From Nymphalis io (taxonomy: Eukaryota; Arthropoda; Insecta; Lepidoptera; Nymphalidae), in NCBI RefSeq assembly GCF_905147045.1, contig NC_065902.1, forward strand, positions 9,121,377 to 9,185,376: 64,000 bases of DNA. The letters are read 5' to 3'. The position numbers and the translations under genes are program-made. A model generated the notes under the pieces. The model ran no database searches. It was not told the origin of the DNA and was given only the letters and a program-made list of their open reading frames with translations. Positions 22,601-35,405 of this stretch are shown here, piece after piece (position 1 is the first letter of the stretch; each line of letters opens with the position of its first letter).

Positions 22601-24740
22601 ATTTAATTAAGTTGAATATATATAATATATTTCTTAGTAATGTTATGCAAAATTAGCACTACCCATCCCGGTTTTGTTCACGGGACTTTAAAACCTATTA
22701 TCACGTCACATAAGTGCGCTTTCAGTGTGCTAAGTTTGTGTCATGAATATTTTAGAATGATATCCTGTTGGATTATAAGTAAAGGAAATGCTTAATTCGT
22801 CCTAGCTGCGATCGCTTTATGTAAATCGCTAGGCTTCTACATACATCAGTTGACATCCATATCTTTGACTAAAAATAATACATAGATCTTATAGCAAATT
22901 TAATCCGCACAAAAATGCTCTTTTCTTATACAGCATGCCTTAAAAATATTAATTCAATGGATTCAATATAATTGAATATCACGTCATAGTATATACATAT
23001 GTGACATTGTCCAGTATTCGTATAAGAACAAAAACATAAATCGAATGCCTTCCAAGTTTCACCACTCCGGTCTTCGCCTTACATCAATAAACTCTGATTA
23101 AAATTTAATCAAGTGAACAACTGAGAGCGTTTTTGCTGACAATCTTCCGGCTTAATAATAATACATATTCTTTAGTTATTAAATAAGCTTAAGGGTTGAT
23201 TGAATTATTATTTCGACATTAAATCAGCTTGTAGTAACTAGTTTCTTTAAGAAATTAGTTATTTAAAACTGGCTCTTGTGTACTTATTTTTTAAAAGAAA
23301 ATATCTTTAGGATATTTGCTTGCGTCGGATGGAATTCATCCACATATGATTTTTAACAAATCGTATTGCAGCAGCATGGTGGAAAAAATTCCAAGACATC
23401 CTATGCCAGTTATGGGACATTTATATCAGGCTAATCCTTATAGAGTACTAGATATTTAAATAGCCTATAAATGTACACTGCTTGGGTGTACTTAAGTAAC
23501 TACTATCAATTTCGAAGTAGGTCTATCTAGTGTACGCCGAGTAAACAACATTTTCATTATTCTGAATTTTCTTTCCCAAGTTAAATTGCTCGAAACTGTG
23601 TTTATGTGTATCTAAAAACAAATGGATTTTTTTCGTACTAATAAAATAAATGAATGTGTCTAGACATTGTAACATTATATAAACAAATATATTGCTTGTA
23701 TAAATTTGTAAATTGAGTTTTTTTTTTCCTTCGTAATGGAATTTCTATAAGGCTTGTCCACGATTTTTCCTTTACCGAGATAAAACCTTGGACAAGAGAC
23801 ACGTCTATTTATTGAGATGTCTCTGACATTATAATGATATTGATAGAAGAAAAAAAAAATGACCACTTGCCCCGATGCGATTAGGTACACTTGTGGCAGC
23901 ATTTACTTAGAAATCCGACTCGTGCAGGTTTCAAGATATTTTTTCTTAGAACCGAAAACGATGTTAATTATAAAAACAAATTAAGTACATGAAAACTCAA
24001 CTTTCGTGTTCTACCCATTGGGAAATCACAGCTCTTATAAAAAAATTGGTATAAATAGGAAAATACTAAAGAAGATGAATTCGTAATTACATCGTTTGTA
24101 ACATTATTTCTACGGTCACATAAAAAAAACATGACATTTGTCAACGACGTTAATAAGGGAAATGGGCTCGGGTCACTTCACATTGAGCAGATTTCAAACG
24201 TACGATTTATTTCAACGACAATCGAATCGACTTGTCTGAAGAAATGTTCAATACGTATCAATTGATCTAAATATTTATCTCATCATAGCATTGTTCTTTC
24301 GGAACGGAAATATAATAACAAATAACAAATTAAAACAATGTTTTTAAGATATTCATTCATCATTTGAAAAAAAAAGATATTCATTTATCATTAACCAAAA
24401 TATATTTTACTCAAAGAAACTGTGTAGTAGTTCTATATATTCTTATATTAACTATATAACACACACATACACAGAGAGACTAATAAGTAAACAAAAACAT
24501 CTTATATTCGTAATATATGATACATAAAGCTTGATTCTAACACAATATCGGACTTACGGTTCGAGCTTCAGGTAAATATATATTATATGTTTTCGTATCA
24601 ATGTAGAGGTCATCCTTTCGAATGAACTTAATGACCCGTGAACACTTGGATGGTCGCCTAATCGGACGAAGTTGAGAGAGTATGACGATGGCGTATTTTA
24701 TTACAATGAAATAACTAGAAGCACAAAAGTATATAAAACC
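19617..24740. other. Long AT-rich stretch without a gene
   Basis: Only scraps: a family C end at 21525, a family B scrap near 23360-23430 and another near 23960. The frames at 20833 and 21662 are not supported. Confidence 0.55.
21525..21655 (+). mobile_element. Family C repeat, 3' part
   Basis: Shows TTGGTGGCGCCTTAGCAATA, CATTCACCATCAGATGCCC, CGTCCACCTAACTAG and an A run. Confidence 0.65.
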
Positions 24741-25060
24741 TTTTTTTTTTTTTTTTTATAGAATAGGAAGGCGGACGAGCATATGGGCCACCTGATGGTA
24801 AGTGGTCACCAACGCTCTTAGACATTAGCATTGTAAGAAATGTCAACCATCGCTTACATATCCAATGCGCCACCAACCTTGGGAACTAAGATTTTATGTC
24901 CCTTGTGCCTGTAATTACACTGGCTCACTCACCCTTCAAACCGGAACACAACAATACCAAGTATTGCTGTTTTGCGGTAGAATATCTGATGAGTGGGTGG
25001 TACCTACCCAGACGAGCTTGCACAAAGCCCTACCACCAGTAGCCCTACCACCAGTATAGG
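24741..25060 (-). mobile_element. Family C repeat, full-length
   Basis: T run at 24740-24757, then the complete family C in reverse. The head CCCTACCACCAGTA is doubled (25028-25058), a small tandem copy not seen in other members. Confidence 0.85.
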
Positions 25061-25399
25061 AAGAGAATATTAAATTTGAATCGTGTTGTAATATATTTAA
25101 TGATTAATGATTTACTGATTTCTGACATACATAAACTAATCTAATAGAAGAAGCATAAATTTTTGTAGAGTTCTTTATATAAATAAGGATTTATGACAAT
25201 TCATCACCATATGATGAAAGTTTTTACGGAATATCGTAATTTTTGAAGCTAGAAAAATTAAAATTGCCATTTAAGCTTTGTTGAAACACAAATTAATTCC
25301 AGTTAATCATTGTACTTTATTTAAAAACATGACAGCCAAATTCTTTTTTAACCTTAATAATATTATTCAATCCTACATGAATACTGCTTACTTACATCA

Positions 25400-25640
25400 T
25401 ATAGGGAAATCGTTTTCAAATTGTAGACAGAACGGTTTAGGCTGTGCGTTGTCAGTCAGTGTTAGAGTTATATTATGTAGCCTTAGAAATAAACTAACGA
25501 AGTATTCAGTTCGAACTGCGACTGAAACCTTAACAGACACAATGTTTGTAACATAACTGTTTGTGAGCAGAATACAGTGCACAGAACGGTTCGAAACTCG
25601 TTATCTGTAACTAGTTGTCGCGCTCGGCAGAAGTTACTCA
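25400..25640 (+). other. GC-richer block with initiator-like TCAGTC motifs
   Basis: TTGTCAGTCAGTG at about 25449 and ACTCAGTCTAG at about 25636 match the arthropod initiator TCAGT. No TATA box or exon is evident, so promoter use is a guess. Confidence 0.15.
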
Positions 25641-25926
25641 GTCTAGTTTGATTGTATGTATATGGTTTTTACGACTAACTAGCAAATGGAATTTTCTCGA
25701 CGTTTCAACGAAATCTGACGTTACTGATCGCTTTGTTACTACTTTTTATTTTGCTGTTTGCTATTACAATGGGATATTTTGTGTGGTTTCCTCTCACTAA
25801 ATTTCTTTAATCATATCAGACGCTCGTAGCTTTTGTACAAGCGAAACGTCAGAAATACATGTCCATTATAAATAAAATTACTAAATACGCTTTGTTGAAG
25901 GAAATTAAACAATTAGTGAATGTTAA

Positions 25927-26228
25927 AAAGCCGAGATGGCCCAGTGGTTCGAACGCGTGAATCTTAACCGATGATCGTGGGTTCAAACCCGGGCAAGCAC
26001 CACTGAATTTTCATGTGCTTAATTTGTGTTTATAATTCATCTCGTGCTTGACGGTGAAGGAAAACATCGTGAGGAAACCTGCATGTGTCTAATTTCATTG
26101 AAATCCTGCCACATGTGTATTCTACCAACCCGCATTGGAGCAGCGTGGTGGAATAAGCTCCAAAACTTCTCCTCAAAAGGGAGAGGAGGCCTTAGCCCAG
26201 CAGTGGGACATTAACAGGCTGTTACTGC
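25927..26228 (+). mobile_element. Family B SINE (Metulj-like), full-length
   Basis: A perfect 12-base duplication AGTGAATGTTAA flanks it (25915-25926, 26229-26240). The tRNA-like head holds an A box (ATGGCCCAGTGGTTCGAACG) and B box (GGTTCAAACCC). The body runs through CATCTCGTGCTTGACGGTGA to CAGCAGTGGGACATTAACAG and a short GTTACTGC tail. It resembles Metulj SINEs of Heliconius; the name is from memory of the family. Confidence 0.88.
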
Positions 26229-26904
26229 AGTGAATGTTAAGACGATTTAATATGGAAATTAGATAATATACGTAAATTTGTAAGTTAATTCTAGCAGTAA
26301 ATAAAAATTAAAATCTAGAGTGAATATCGAATTTCTGAGAACTATTCCTAACCGAGTCGGTGCTGTAACTTTAGGTAAAATCTGAGTGATTGTCAAACTT
26401 TTTAATATTACTTATATGATGATATTTTTTTAATCGATTATTGGCCACGGACACTAGCCAATTAAACCGTAGATATTTTAGCGCACAAGTTACTATTTAC
26501 CTATTGCCCGCGTTCAAATCCAAAATCTTCAATTACGAATCACATATACTAGCCACTTGTCTTTCTCGCCTCATAAAAAAATAACAAATAGAAAAATGAA
26601 TAACAACAATTTATAGAACAAATAAAACAAAAAATTAACGTCAGGCACGTGTGATATTTTGAAGAGACATTTTGATTTAAGCGCTGTTAGTTGGACAAAT
26701 TGGTCAGATTGGAGTAATAAAGTTATGTTCGACAAACTAACATCAGAGTGACCTGAACTCCCGAGGTCAATATGTCAGCAACTAATAAACGCTCCAACGC
26801 CTCGTTTTAACACGACTGCTACTAATAATTTGCTATATTTGATATTTGAAAATTATGAAGTTATTGTAATGGGCCCGGATTTTTTGGGGTCCAAATTTTA
26901 ATCA

Positions 26905-27310
26905 ATCTTTTTTTTTTTTTTCTCGCTGGAATAACACATTTACGTTTTTTCCCCACATGAGGTGGGGGGAGGTGCCGGAATACCCACTAAAAACCAGCGG
27001 TACCCACTCCGTCTTGACGGGGGTCGTCACGGGATCGCTTGCGCATACTACCGTGCCCTCCCGATGGTTGGCGGTTCTCGGGATACAGAGACCCCTAGCC
27101 TCGACGACACTCACGGCGGGAAATCCCCGGGCTTCTCCCCGGTCTTCTTCGGCGAAGCGGGTCAGCGGAGGCACTCTCCTCACGTTCCCGCTCCGTGGCC
27201 TCCTTCTGCGACATGACATTTTCGCAGAAGGAGACCATCTCCATCCAGCACCTCTCGCTACCAAGCATGACATTTATCACGCTCGGCAGCGAAAAGTCCC
27301 CGAAATTTTA
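26905..27310 (-). mobile_element. 3' end of an R1-clade retrotransposon with ORF2 C-terminus
   Basis: On the minus strand this GC-rich block begins with coding sequence ending an R1-type ORF2: residues such as VINVMLGSERC and FCENVMSQKE, then an acidic/basic ERERE run. Such a tail closes ORF2 in lepidopteran R1-like elements. A 3' UTR with TTTTTAGTGGGTATTCCGG and CACCTCATGTGGGG follows, ending in poly(A) at 26909-26922. The 5' part including the reverse transcriptase is missing, as expected from 5' truncation. Confidence 0.72.
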
Positions 27311-27379
27311 ATGAATCTAAATTAAAAACTGTATAAAAACAGTAACAATACGAGCTCAGATGTTTATGGTTATAATACA

Positions 27380-27640
27380 TGAATTTAAAGCAAAGTTTGC
27401 TGGTTCCAATCTAGCCCACCATCATTGAGTTATCATGACCTTAATTAGTGTTTATAATTCATCTCACGCTCGGCGGTTAAGTTTCTCTTTTGTCAATCGT
27501 GAAGAGTCTAAGTAGATGAAATTCTGCCACATGTGAATTCATCAATCTGAAGAGATGAAGCTTGGTAGAATAAGTTTCTTCCTTTCTCCTTAAAAAGAAA
27601 AATGTATTTCTCCAATTGTGGGATATTTTTGTTAATTATT
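27380..27640 (+). mobile_element. Family B SINE, diverged
   Basis: GTGTTTATAATTCATCTCACG, GAAATTCTGCCACATGTG, CCAATTGTGGGATATT. Old copy with degraded head. Confidence 0.6.
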
Positions 27641-28882
27641 TTAGGTAACATATTCAGAATAAAATCCTGTAATAAATGGCAATATCTATGGACAGTCTGC
27701 CTATCACTACAGGGCAAAAGTCTTTTCTCCTTTTGAGAAAATGTGTGAAGCTTATTTCAATACAATAATATTATTTTATTAAAACAACAAAAATATTAAA
27801 GTTAAAGAAAAATATTCAATCAAACCAATTTTGTAATTGTTGACGTAATTCGGTGTTATAAATGTCACAAGCTTTTATTTTAGATCATTATTTCAAATTT
27901 CTTTCACGTTCGATTACACTTGGGACAAAAATAAGAATAATGTTTATTCATTATGACAGGTATTCTAAGTACCTTTCATTCTTTATTTAAATTGTTTCTT
28001 TTTAATTAATTAAATAGTAAAATTATATATATTTAACTACTCAATTTTTAGACAAAAATCTTTTAAAATCGTTCATTTTAACTTTTGTAATACGTATTTG
28101 AATTAGACACGTACAATGTGGTGATGATGATGATGTCGGTCGTGTTTATACTACCGTGTTTCGTAGGGCTTATGTGGATCGGATTATGAGATGTGGGAAT
28201 AGATGTGCATCTGGGATTATATACTATAGAATTGTTTTTTCACCGTTGAGAAAGGTAAGTTTTAATTTGTAGCGTTATATAAACAATCAATGCAAAATTT
28301 CATAAAAATATCATAATGATAAAATTATGAGACTATATTTCGCAGTAAACAAAAAAAAAGGTTAATATATTAAGAACTTCTATTAATAAAACAATGACAA
28401 TTATTTTGTATTCAATCTATAATATTATAACGAAAAAGATAAACAAATAATGGTTATTCGTTAAGACTTTAATACTTCGTATCATTTCGTCTAGAAGCAT
28501 AGTAAGATAATTGAAAAGAGAAGAAACTCCTTAATCGGGCCCGTCGGGGCTGTCCGTGGATTACGGTAGATTGCTTTTTGATTGCGTTCGGTTTTCCCTG
28601 CCCATTGTTTCTAGATGTATTTCCGTTCAACATGAGATTAATGTATCATCAGTAGTATGTGTATTATAGTATAAATGTTACATCATTTGATATTTATCTG
28701 TGAAGTGAATATGAATTGTTCATAAATCAAAGCTTGTCACTAAAATCTAATTTTGTTAAATGGCTTTTAACAGTGTCAGACGCTTCCAGACGTCGTATCA
28801 ATTACTTAGCTTTTTAACTTTCCCAGAAAGTATTAATAAAACATTTTTCGAAATTTGATATTGGAGTATAGTAGTAGTAGTA

Positions 28883-29025
28883 GTAACAGCCTGTGAATGT
28901 CTCACTGCTGGGTTAAGGCCCCCTCTCCTTTCTTGGGAAAAGGTTTAGGGCTTATTCCATCAAGCTACTCCAATACATGTTGGTGGAATACACATGTAGC
29001 AGAATTTCAGTGAAATTTGACACAT
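28883..29025 (-). mobile_element. Family B SINE, 3' half
   Basis: A (TAG)n tail at 28868-28883 precedes CAGCCTGTGAATGTCTCAC and ends at TCAGTGAAATTTGACACAT. Confidence 0.7.
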
Positions 29026-29249
29026 TGACATTATTGTAGTATATTTAAAATAAAATGTTTCTTTGTCGCTGTGGAGTTGCTTAATGCAATAACCTCCAAC
29101 ATCTTTTCCTTAATACGACAGGAACACATTTACGGACTGTCTCTGTTAATGTACTGTTTCAAGCATGTCGTTACTTTAAGTGCAAAAGGTCGTATGTGAA
29201 CATTAAGTACTCTACAGTATAGCTTTTTTATAAATAGAATCATAACATA

Positions 29250-29330
29250 TGAACTGTCTCGTTGCTTCTAAGGTTATAGATCTCGAGGTCCTGGTCACCA
29301 AAAAGTTATTGGGTTTTCTGTCATTCTCTA
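29250..29330 (+). mobile_element. Family A head fragment
   Basis: ACTGTCTCGTTGCTTCTAAGG, GAGGTCCTGG, AAAAGTTATTGGGTTTTCTG. Degraded head and start of body. Confidence 0.55.
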
Positions 29331-30139
29331 CAGAAAAATAAAATACAGTTACAAATTGGAAAATAAAGTTTGACATACTACTTTTAACAACAACGGTAGC
29401 GATGTATGCTCTTGTCTACTAGATTCACAAGGAAAAAGTTATAACAAGTGTGTCATTAGCTTAACAAAGAACATCTCGTCACGCTTGTGCGTTCCAACGT
29501 TTGCAACTCAATGTATTCTACGTAAATAGTTCGTTCACGTATCGCGGTGGATGTGGGTACGTGTCTTGAAAGATATTCTATTAGAGTACGACTTGAGTGA
29601 AATAAAATGTGATTCCTTACACGCAGAGATTTGCCAAGTCTGCTAATGTGTTCACTCTGGCTATATTTAAATAAATCTATGCAATAGTGGCTTATCACTA
29701 TAATATATAAAATATTAAATAAAGTATTTTAATACTAGGGACCTAAATAAGTTTAAAAAAACGAAATTGACAGTTATTGCATAGATCATAAATGCGTGGA
29801 ATGGTGGAAGAAAGCAGCATTTTCGTGTTTAACCGCAACATAGTTTCTTTAACCGAAAAATTAATAATAATAAACTATATATTTCAACAATATATACCTA
29901 TTTATAATACATAATAAATTAACAAAGAAGAGGTTTTTCCTAAAAACCAGTGACAAACTTTTAAAGCAAATATAAAAGTAATTTTTTTTTGCATCTATAA
30001 CAATATAAAATCAATATAATTCATTCATGATAAAGATGGCTTCAAAATTTTCACAAAAAATTGTTAATAAAGTCATTTAATGTTTCATTTGTATAATTTC
30101 ATATGCTTGCCAGGAGAATGTTAATTATCCAACCATAAA

Positions 30140-30270
30140 ATAAAAAAATCTATGCTAATATTATAAATGGGAAAATAACTCTGTTACGTTTAAAGTAAAC
30201 CAGTGACCCGATTTTGGTATGTAGCAAGCTACTTTTTTATAATACGCGGTAAAAGCCGCGGCTGAAAATT
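30140..30270 (+). repeat. Family F repeat remnant
   Basis: GCTAATATTATAAATGGG, AACTCTGTTACG, and GGTAAAAGCCGCGGC. This pattern is widespread in lepidopteran genomes, often tied to RTE or Helitron ends; the class is not decided. Confidence 0.5.
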
Positions 30271-30561
30271 AGCTTAAAATATAATTTAGTTTTCTTGTTA
30301 AATCGACTAATGATTTGACTAATGTTAGTACTGTTTCAAATTGTGATATTTAGGCAAAGCTAACTTTACCTTTATAATTCAATCACGCCATATTATTTCA
30401 GCTTTCGTAAATCAGACTATTCCAAATTTTATGGAATGAAATGCCTGAAATCGAACAAGTTATATGTCAGATTACAATTCGCTGGTTACTAAACATTCTG
30501 TTTATAAAAGGCCTGTCTAAATGTATATCGGTAAATCCTATTTAGATTATATTATATTGTT

Positions 30562-30645
30562 TTTTTTTTATAAAATCTGTAGGTGGATAGGCAATTGGGC
30601 CACCTGGTGGTAAGTGGTAACCGCTCATAGACATTGGCTCTTTAA
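30562..30645 (-). mobile_element. Family C repeat fragment
   Basis: T run, then GGTGGATAGGCAATTGGGCC and CACCTGGTGGTAAGTGGTAA, the 3' end of the family in reverse. Confidence 0.55.
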
Positions 30646-31119
30646 ATGTAAGGCAATTTAGTACCAAAAAATTAAAAATCAACTAATCAATCTAAACTAT
30701 TTATAAGGTTATGCCGTCTCAAAAGGGCTTTTGTCTCAGCAATATTTAAAAAAATCCGCAATATATACTTCAATCCACTAAATAAACTACAATTTGTTAC
30801 TGAAAATAAATTTCTTCAGAAATTTACTCGTCCGTACGACTGCAAAATCTAATCGTGTTATGTATTATGTTAAGCGAATGAATTGATCTGATTCCCTTAA
30901 CGATGTTATGTTTCGGTAAACTAGCACCTGCGCTAAAATGTCGACGAATCGGTAGCCAAACTAAAAATAAGCTTGTTAGGAATAAAATACGGGGACTTTT
31001 TTATTTAAAATTCGTTTCGGGTATTGAAGTGAAAATATAGGTACCGATAGCAAAAAAAGATAAGTTATGTTTTAAGAAGTAATACCATAAGGATTCAATT
31101 CTATAATATCATTATTTTT

Positions 31120-31432
31120 ACTGCCTCGTTGATCTTGTGGCTAAGGCCGCAGATCCCGAGGGCCCGGGTTCAAGCCCTAGGTCGGGCCGATAAAAAGTTA
31201 GTGAGTTTTTCTGTCATAGATTTCAGTAGCAGCCCGAAGTCTGGAAGTGCCGTTGGTCCTGCGTCTAACACTTTGCGGTCGCATCGGATTGCAGTCTTAA
31301 CGAATTATAAGAGTGAGGGAATAGATATTGCACCTGTGCTTACGCATACACTTGTGCACTATAATATGACCCGCGCAGTTGCCTAATCTAACTTGAGATT
31401 GATCCGCCCTGGCCAAAATTGGTCAAGAGGAC
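31120..31432 (+). mobile_element. Family A SINE
   Basis: Head ACTGCCTCGTTGATCTTGTG, B box GGGTTCAAGCCC, with about 30 bases missing around the middle (AGTCTGGAAGTGCCGTTGG). Old copy. Confidence 0.8.
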
Positions 31433-31744
31433 ATCATCAGAATTATAATCACAATTCATATATCAGTCCATTTATTTAGGCTATAACTACGAAAATTTTA
31501 AATTAAAAAGTCGTGATATGAATATAAATTAATTTATAAACCTTTCCCAAAACAAAATATTTATATATATAGTATTTTGATAAATAAGGATTCCATTAAG
31601 GGGTCTATTAATGGTGGATTAACGCTTGGTTGCTTTTGATTGTATACATTTTCCGCGGCAATTATTTCTCTAAGTATCTCTCTCTTTCTCTTGGATGATT
31701 AACTGGGTATAGATGTTTTTAAACTTTAATAGTAACTTAATTCT

Positions 31745-31935
31745 ACTAGTATTGTAAATGTGAATGTATATTTGTTACCGAATCACACAAAAACGTCTGG
31801 ACTGATTTGTATGAAAGGATTAGAGATAGCAATTATTCTGTCTTAAATCATAGGCTATAATATTGATTTTTTTTTAAGGAATTTGATCTACGATTCGCGT
31901 CGCTTATTGTTTAATAAACATAGCATACATTCAAA
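31745..31935 (+). repeat. Family F repeat remnant
   Basis: ACTAGTATTGTAAATGTG then GTCTGGACTGATTTGTATG, matching the same pattern as at 30140. Confidence 0.45.
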
Positions 31936-33530
31936 GTAAAGCAATGATTTTTAACTTTGACTGCGTAAAGACAGACGCATAATCTCCATTCCTTTACACA
32001 TAATCCAATGGGACAGAAACGTTAAAAAAAATTATAAAGATAAACGTTTTTCAGAACGTTTTTTATTCATAAATATTCTCTATTAGGATTTGGTAAACAA
32101 AAATCGAAAAACGAGTCAGCAAATCGTATGTCAATTTACTTATAAAAAGGTAACATAAATCTAAATGTTACCTGGTTTGTAAGTTGTAAGTTAATTTAAA
32201 AAAAAAAAGTGAAATATTCTCATTTTGGCAATTTGAGGTCGGATTATTTCATATTTATGAAGTGACGGCTTATCTTAGGTGGGTAATGGGCAAAGTTTGG
32301 ACAATTTTGTCGGCCGCCTCTACAATTTAGATGTCGACTTGTAAACTTCAGCTGTAAATTAACTTAAAAACTGCCTTGTCACCCACCAAAATTGCTCCAA
32401 AGTGAATTCAAACCATTCATCATAATCAAGCATCATTATTATTTTCTTAATCTTTAATTAAATTATTGCTATATTTCTGATGATGATATCAAACAAATTA
32501 ACTAGATAGTACAATTGAATTTACTTAAACAATTTTAAACTTTCTTATATAAAAGTATCTTATTTGTAATAAACCTACCTAAAAAGTTAAAAAGTCCTTC
32601 AAAGTCCTTCAAGCCCGAATAATGGCCTACAGAACAGCTGCTCTGGAAACAGTAAAGTGCACATGTGTGCGTAGACAGATGCACACCCTCCATTCTCTCA
32701 CACTCATAGTCTAATTGACATGACTAGAGAGAGACCAGGTGCAGGGCACTTTATATAATTTATAAGGATAGTACTAAGCTGTGGAGCTTAGTTCTATCAA
32801 CTTTCCAACTACAGGTTCCACTGAGAATTACTTTATTGCTATATAGACATTCATGATTTTTTTACTGACTGGACTTGGGGTTTGACCTTTGAGCTCAGTA
32901 TCTCTGCAACCGCTGCTTTATAAGGAACTACTGGACACTGGAGTAAGTAGTTCCGATTAATTATTCTTTTATATTATATGGGTTTAGGTACAACAAAAAA
33001 TTGTTGTTTATTAAATTCTAATCACATTAATTATGGCAGCAGTAACTATCTCTAAAATTATAACGAGCGTTTAGATTTTTGTAATTACACACACAAATGT
33101 TCAAATGATATAATGCAGAAATAAAAACCAATAATCAAACGAAATCCTTAAACAATGGCGTTTATTTCGTATTAATATGGATTCCTATTTCTTTAAAAAA
33201 CATGTAACAATTTATTGTAGGCCATTTCCCGGTTACTAGTTTTGAAGTTCTTTAGATATATCGATAATATTTTCCTATAAAGTTCAAAATATAGCATTAA
33301 TGTTACCCAGTAAAGCTAAAAATATCTGGAAGATAAGCACACGGGCAATGGTCACCACCGCTTAAACACTTTGCCGCTGTGAGAAATAATAACTTTAAAT
33401 ATAGTATTCGTTAGGAAGTAAAATAAAAATATAGTAAAAATATATATATTTTGCTTGAGATTATAGATTCCGACTACAGTCAAAGTTCGCATATTTATGT
33501 TTTATGTTTTTGTATTTGCACACTTTAATT

Positions 33531-33550
33531 CACCGCTAGATGGCACTACA
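33531..33550 (+). promoter_or_regulatory. CTCF-like motif
   Basis: CACCGCTAGATGGCACTACA matches the core of the insect/vertebrate CTCF motif (CCNNNAGRNGGCRC) as I know it. Sequence match only. Confidence 0.3.
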
Positions 33551-34458
33551 GCACATTAACTTAAATACCGTTCAAGCGCTCGCCGTGATAATTGTTAAAA
33601 TAAGTAGTACATTGGAAAAGCTATCCTTAGGATAGTTTTGCTAATATTTATATATCTTTCATTTAGTTTATTTCACCTTTGACACTCTTAATCTTAAGTT
33701 ATCACGAATACGTTTAGATTTTATAATTTGAAGATAATAAACTCTCATACCACGTTTAACAACAACTCGCACACCACGTTTTTTTCAAACGAATTTTCGT
33801 GGAACTATCAGTTTACCTATAAATTTTTCATACAATATAATGTATTCAAGGTAAAGCTGGCTTAAATCTTAAAGCACTGATCATGAAAAATTTAATATAA
33901 CTTTTTTCTTTCGTAACTTTCACAAAGACCACCTAAATATAATTATGAACGTAAACTCTTAGGACGAGAGGGCGTAAAAAATCCGTCGTTTCATAAAAGG
34001 CACTTGAAACTTGACGACCGAAAAATTTGTTCGATAAATGTAACTCGCATTTCTAATTATACATACCGCACAGTGGAATTCTAATACAAATAAATGATAA
34101 TTATCAAGTATAGAAGATGTGGAGTACTATCAATTATATTTATTTATAATATTATTTAATACATATATAAAATCTTAATCATCAACGAAAAAAGGTAGAT
34201 AGTGCCCTATCGTGGCACTACCGTGTCCCCAGATAGAAGTCTATGTAGGTGATAAAAAAAGCGTCGAGTTCGTAATTGTTGCTTTCATGCAGAATAAATT
34301 ATAATTGCATTGTTTTGAATTTAATTGGTGGAAAAGAGTAAGTAATGAGTTTGTTGTCGGTTCTTCTCGGTAGAATCTACGTCCCCTACTGGCGATCAAT
34401 TTACATTTATTTTAATCCTGTAACACGACAATACAAGTGATTATAAGAGCTTACTCGG

Positions 34459-34503
34459 ATAAACGCTACTTAAATATAGATTATATATTTAAGTAGCGTT
34501 TAT
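34459..34503. repeat. Perfect 20-bp inverted repeat (hairpin)
   Basis: Arms 34459-34478 and 34484-34503 (AAACGCTACTTAAATATA and its complement), 5-base loop GATTA. Confidence 0.88.
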
Positions 34504-35284
34504 TATTTATAGTATATATTAAAATCTGTGTAAAAAGGTGCTGATCGACAACAAACACAAATAGAAAACTCAATTACTAACATCTATTATCTTTCGCTGA
34601 TGTAGTAAAATTACTTATTAAAATAAAAACAGGCTTTTATTTTTTTTCCGCATGTGTTATCAATAAAACTAAAAAATTCTAAATAAAATAATGTACAAAT
34701 AATTACGTTAAAGAACGAACGTAATGGCAAGGCATTATTTTTCCAGTCATCTTAAACTTATCTGATCTAACTGTCTGTAATTTTGTACAAAACGTGTCTT
34801 TTTATTTCGGAGTTTTTTTAAGTTATTTCAGATTTTAAATTGTTATATAAATGGAACAACAATCTTATTTTATGCGATATATTGACTCACGTCTCCAGGC
34901 GTGCCTCAGTGCACGTGTCTGGAACGATATTCTGTCAACTCACGAACTAGAGCGTAAACTATGATACTGCATTGAATTTTTTTTATAGATAACAATCTTT
35001 GGTTCATTGACCCCTTAAAGGTAATTTCTTTAAGTTATAAATAACTGTCCCCTTAGTTATCTTATGTTATACCTTGGGGCTGCCTTTCCTTGGTTCGGCT
35101 GTACAATATATTGTAGTCAAAATCCATGTCAATTCTGTATTTGGATTTTTGTTTAATCTTAGAAGAAAGTAATAGCCAAACAATAAAGGTCAATTTTATA
35201 AAATCATGGGCGACTAGTCAGATAACAATTATATTAGTATTTTGATACTGATAAAATTAGATTAGATTTTCTTAAAATAATTTA

Positions 35285-35405
35285 GGTTAATCATTCCGGC
35301 CATTGATAAAAACTGTATGAAAATCCCTTCGATAGTTTTTGAGTTTATAGCGTTCAAACAGATAGACGCAGCAGGGGGACCTTGATTTATAATATATAGT
35401 AATAC
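35285..35405 (+). repeat. Family F-like remnant
   Basis: TTCAAACAGATAGACGCAGC and GGACCTTGATTTATAATATA; a similar piece is at 3170-3232. Typical lepidopteran interspersed repeat end. Confidence 0.4.

Larger units (their letters stand above)
29331..31119. other. Sequence without a supported gene
   Basis: The frame at 29456-29698 (minus) lies in a slightly GC-richer patch but has no recognised motif. Family F and C scraps lie at 30140 and 30562. Confidence 0.5.
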
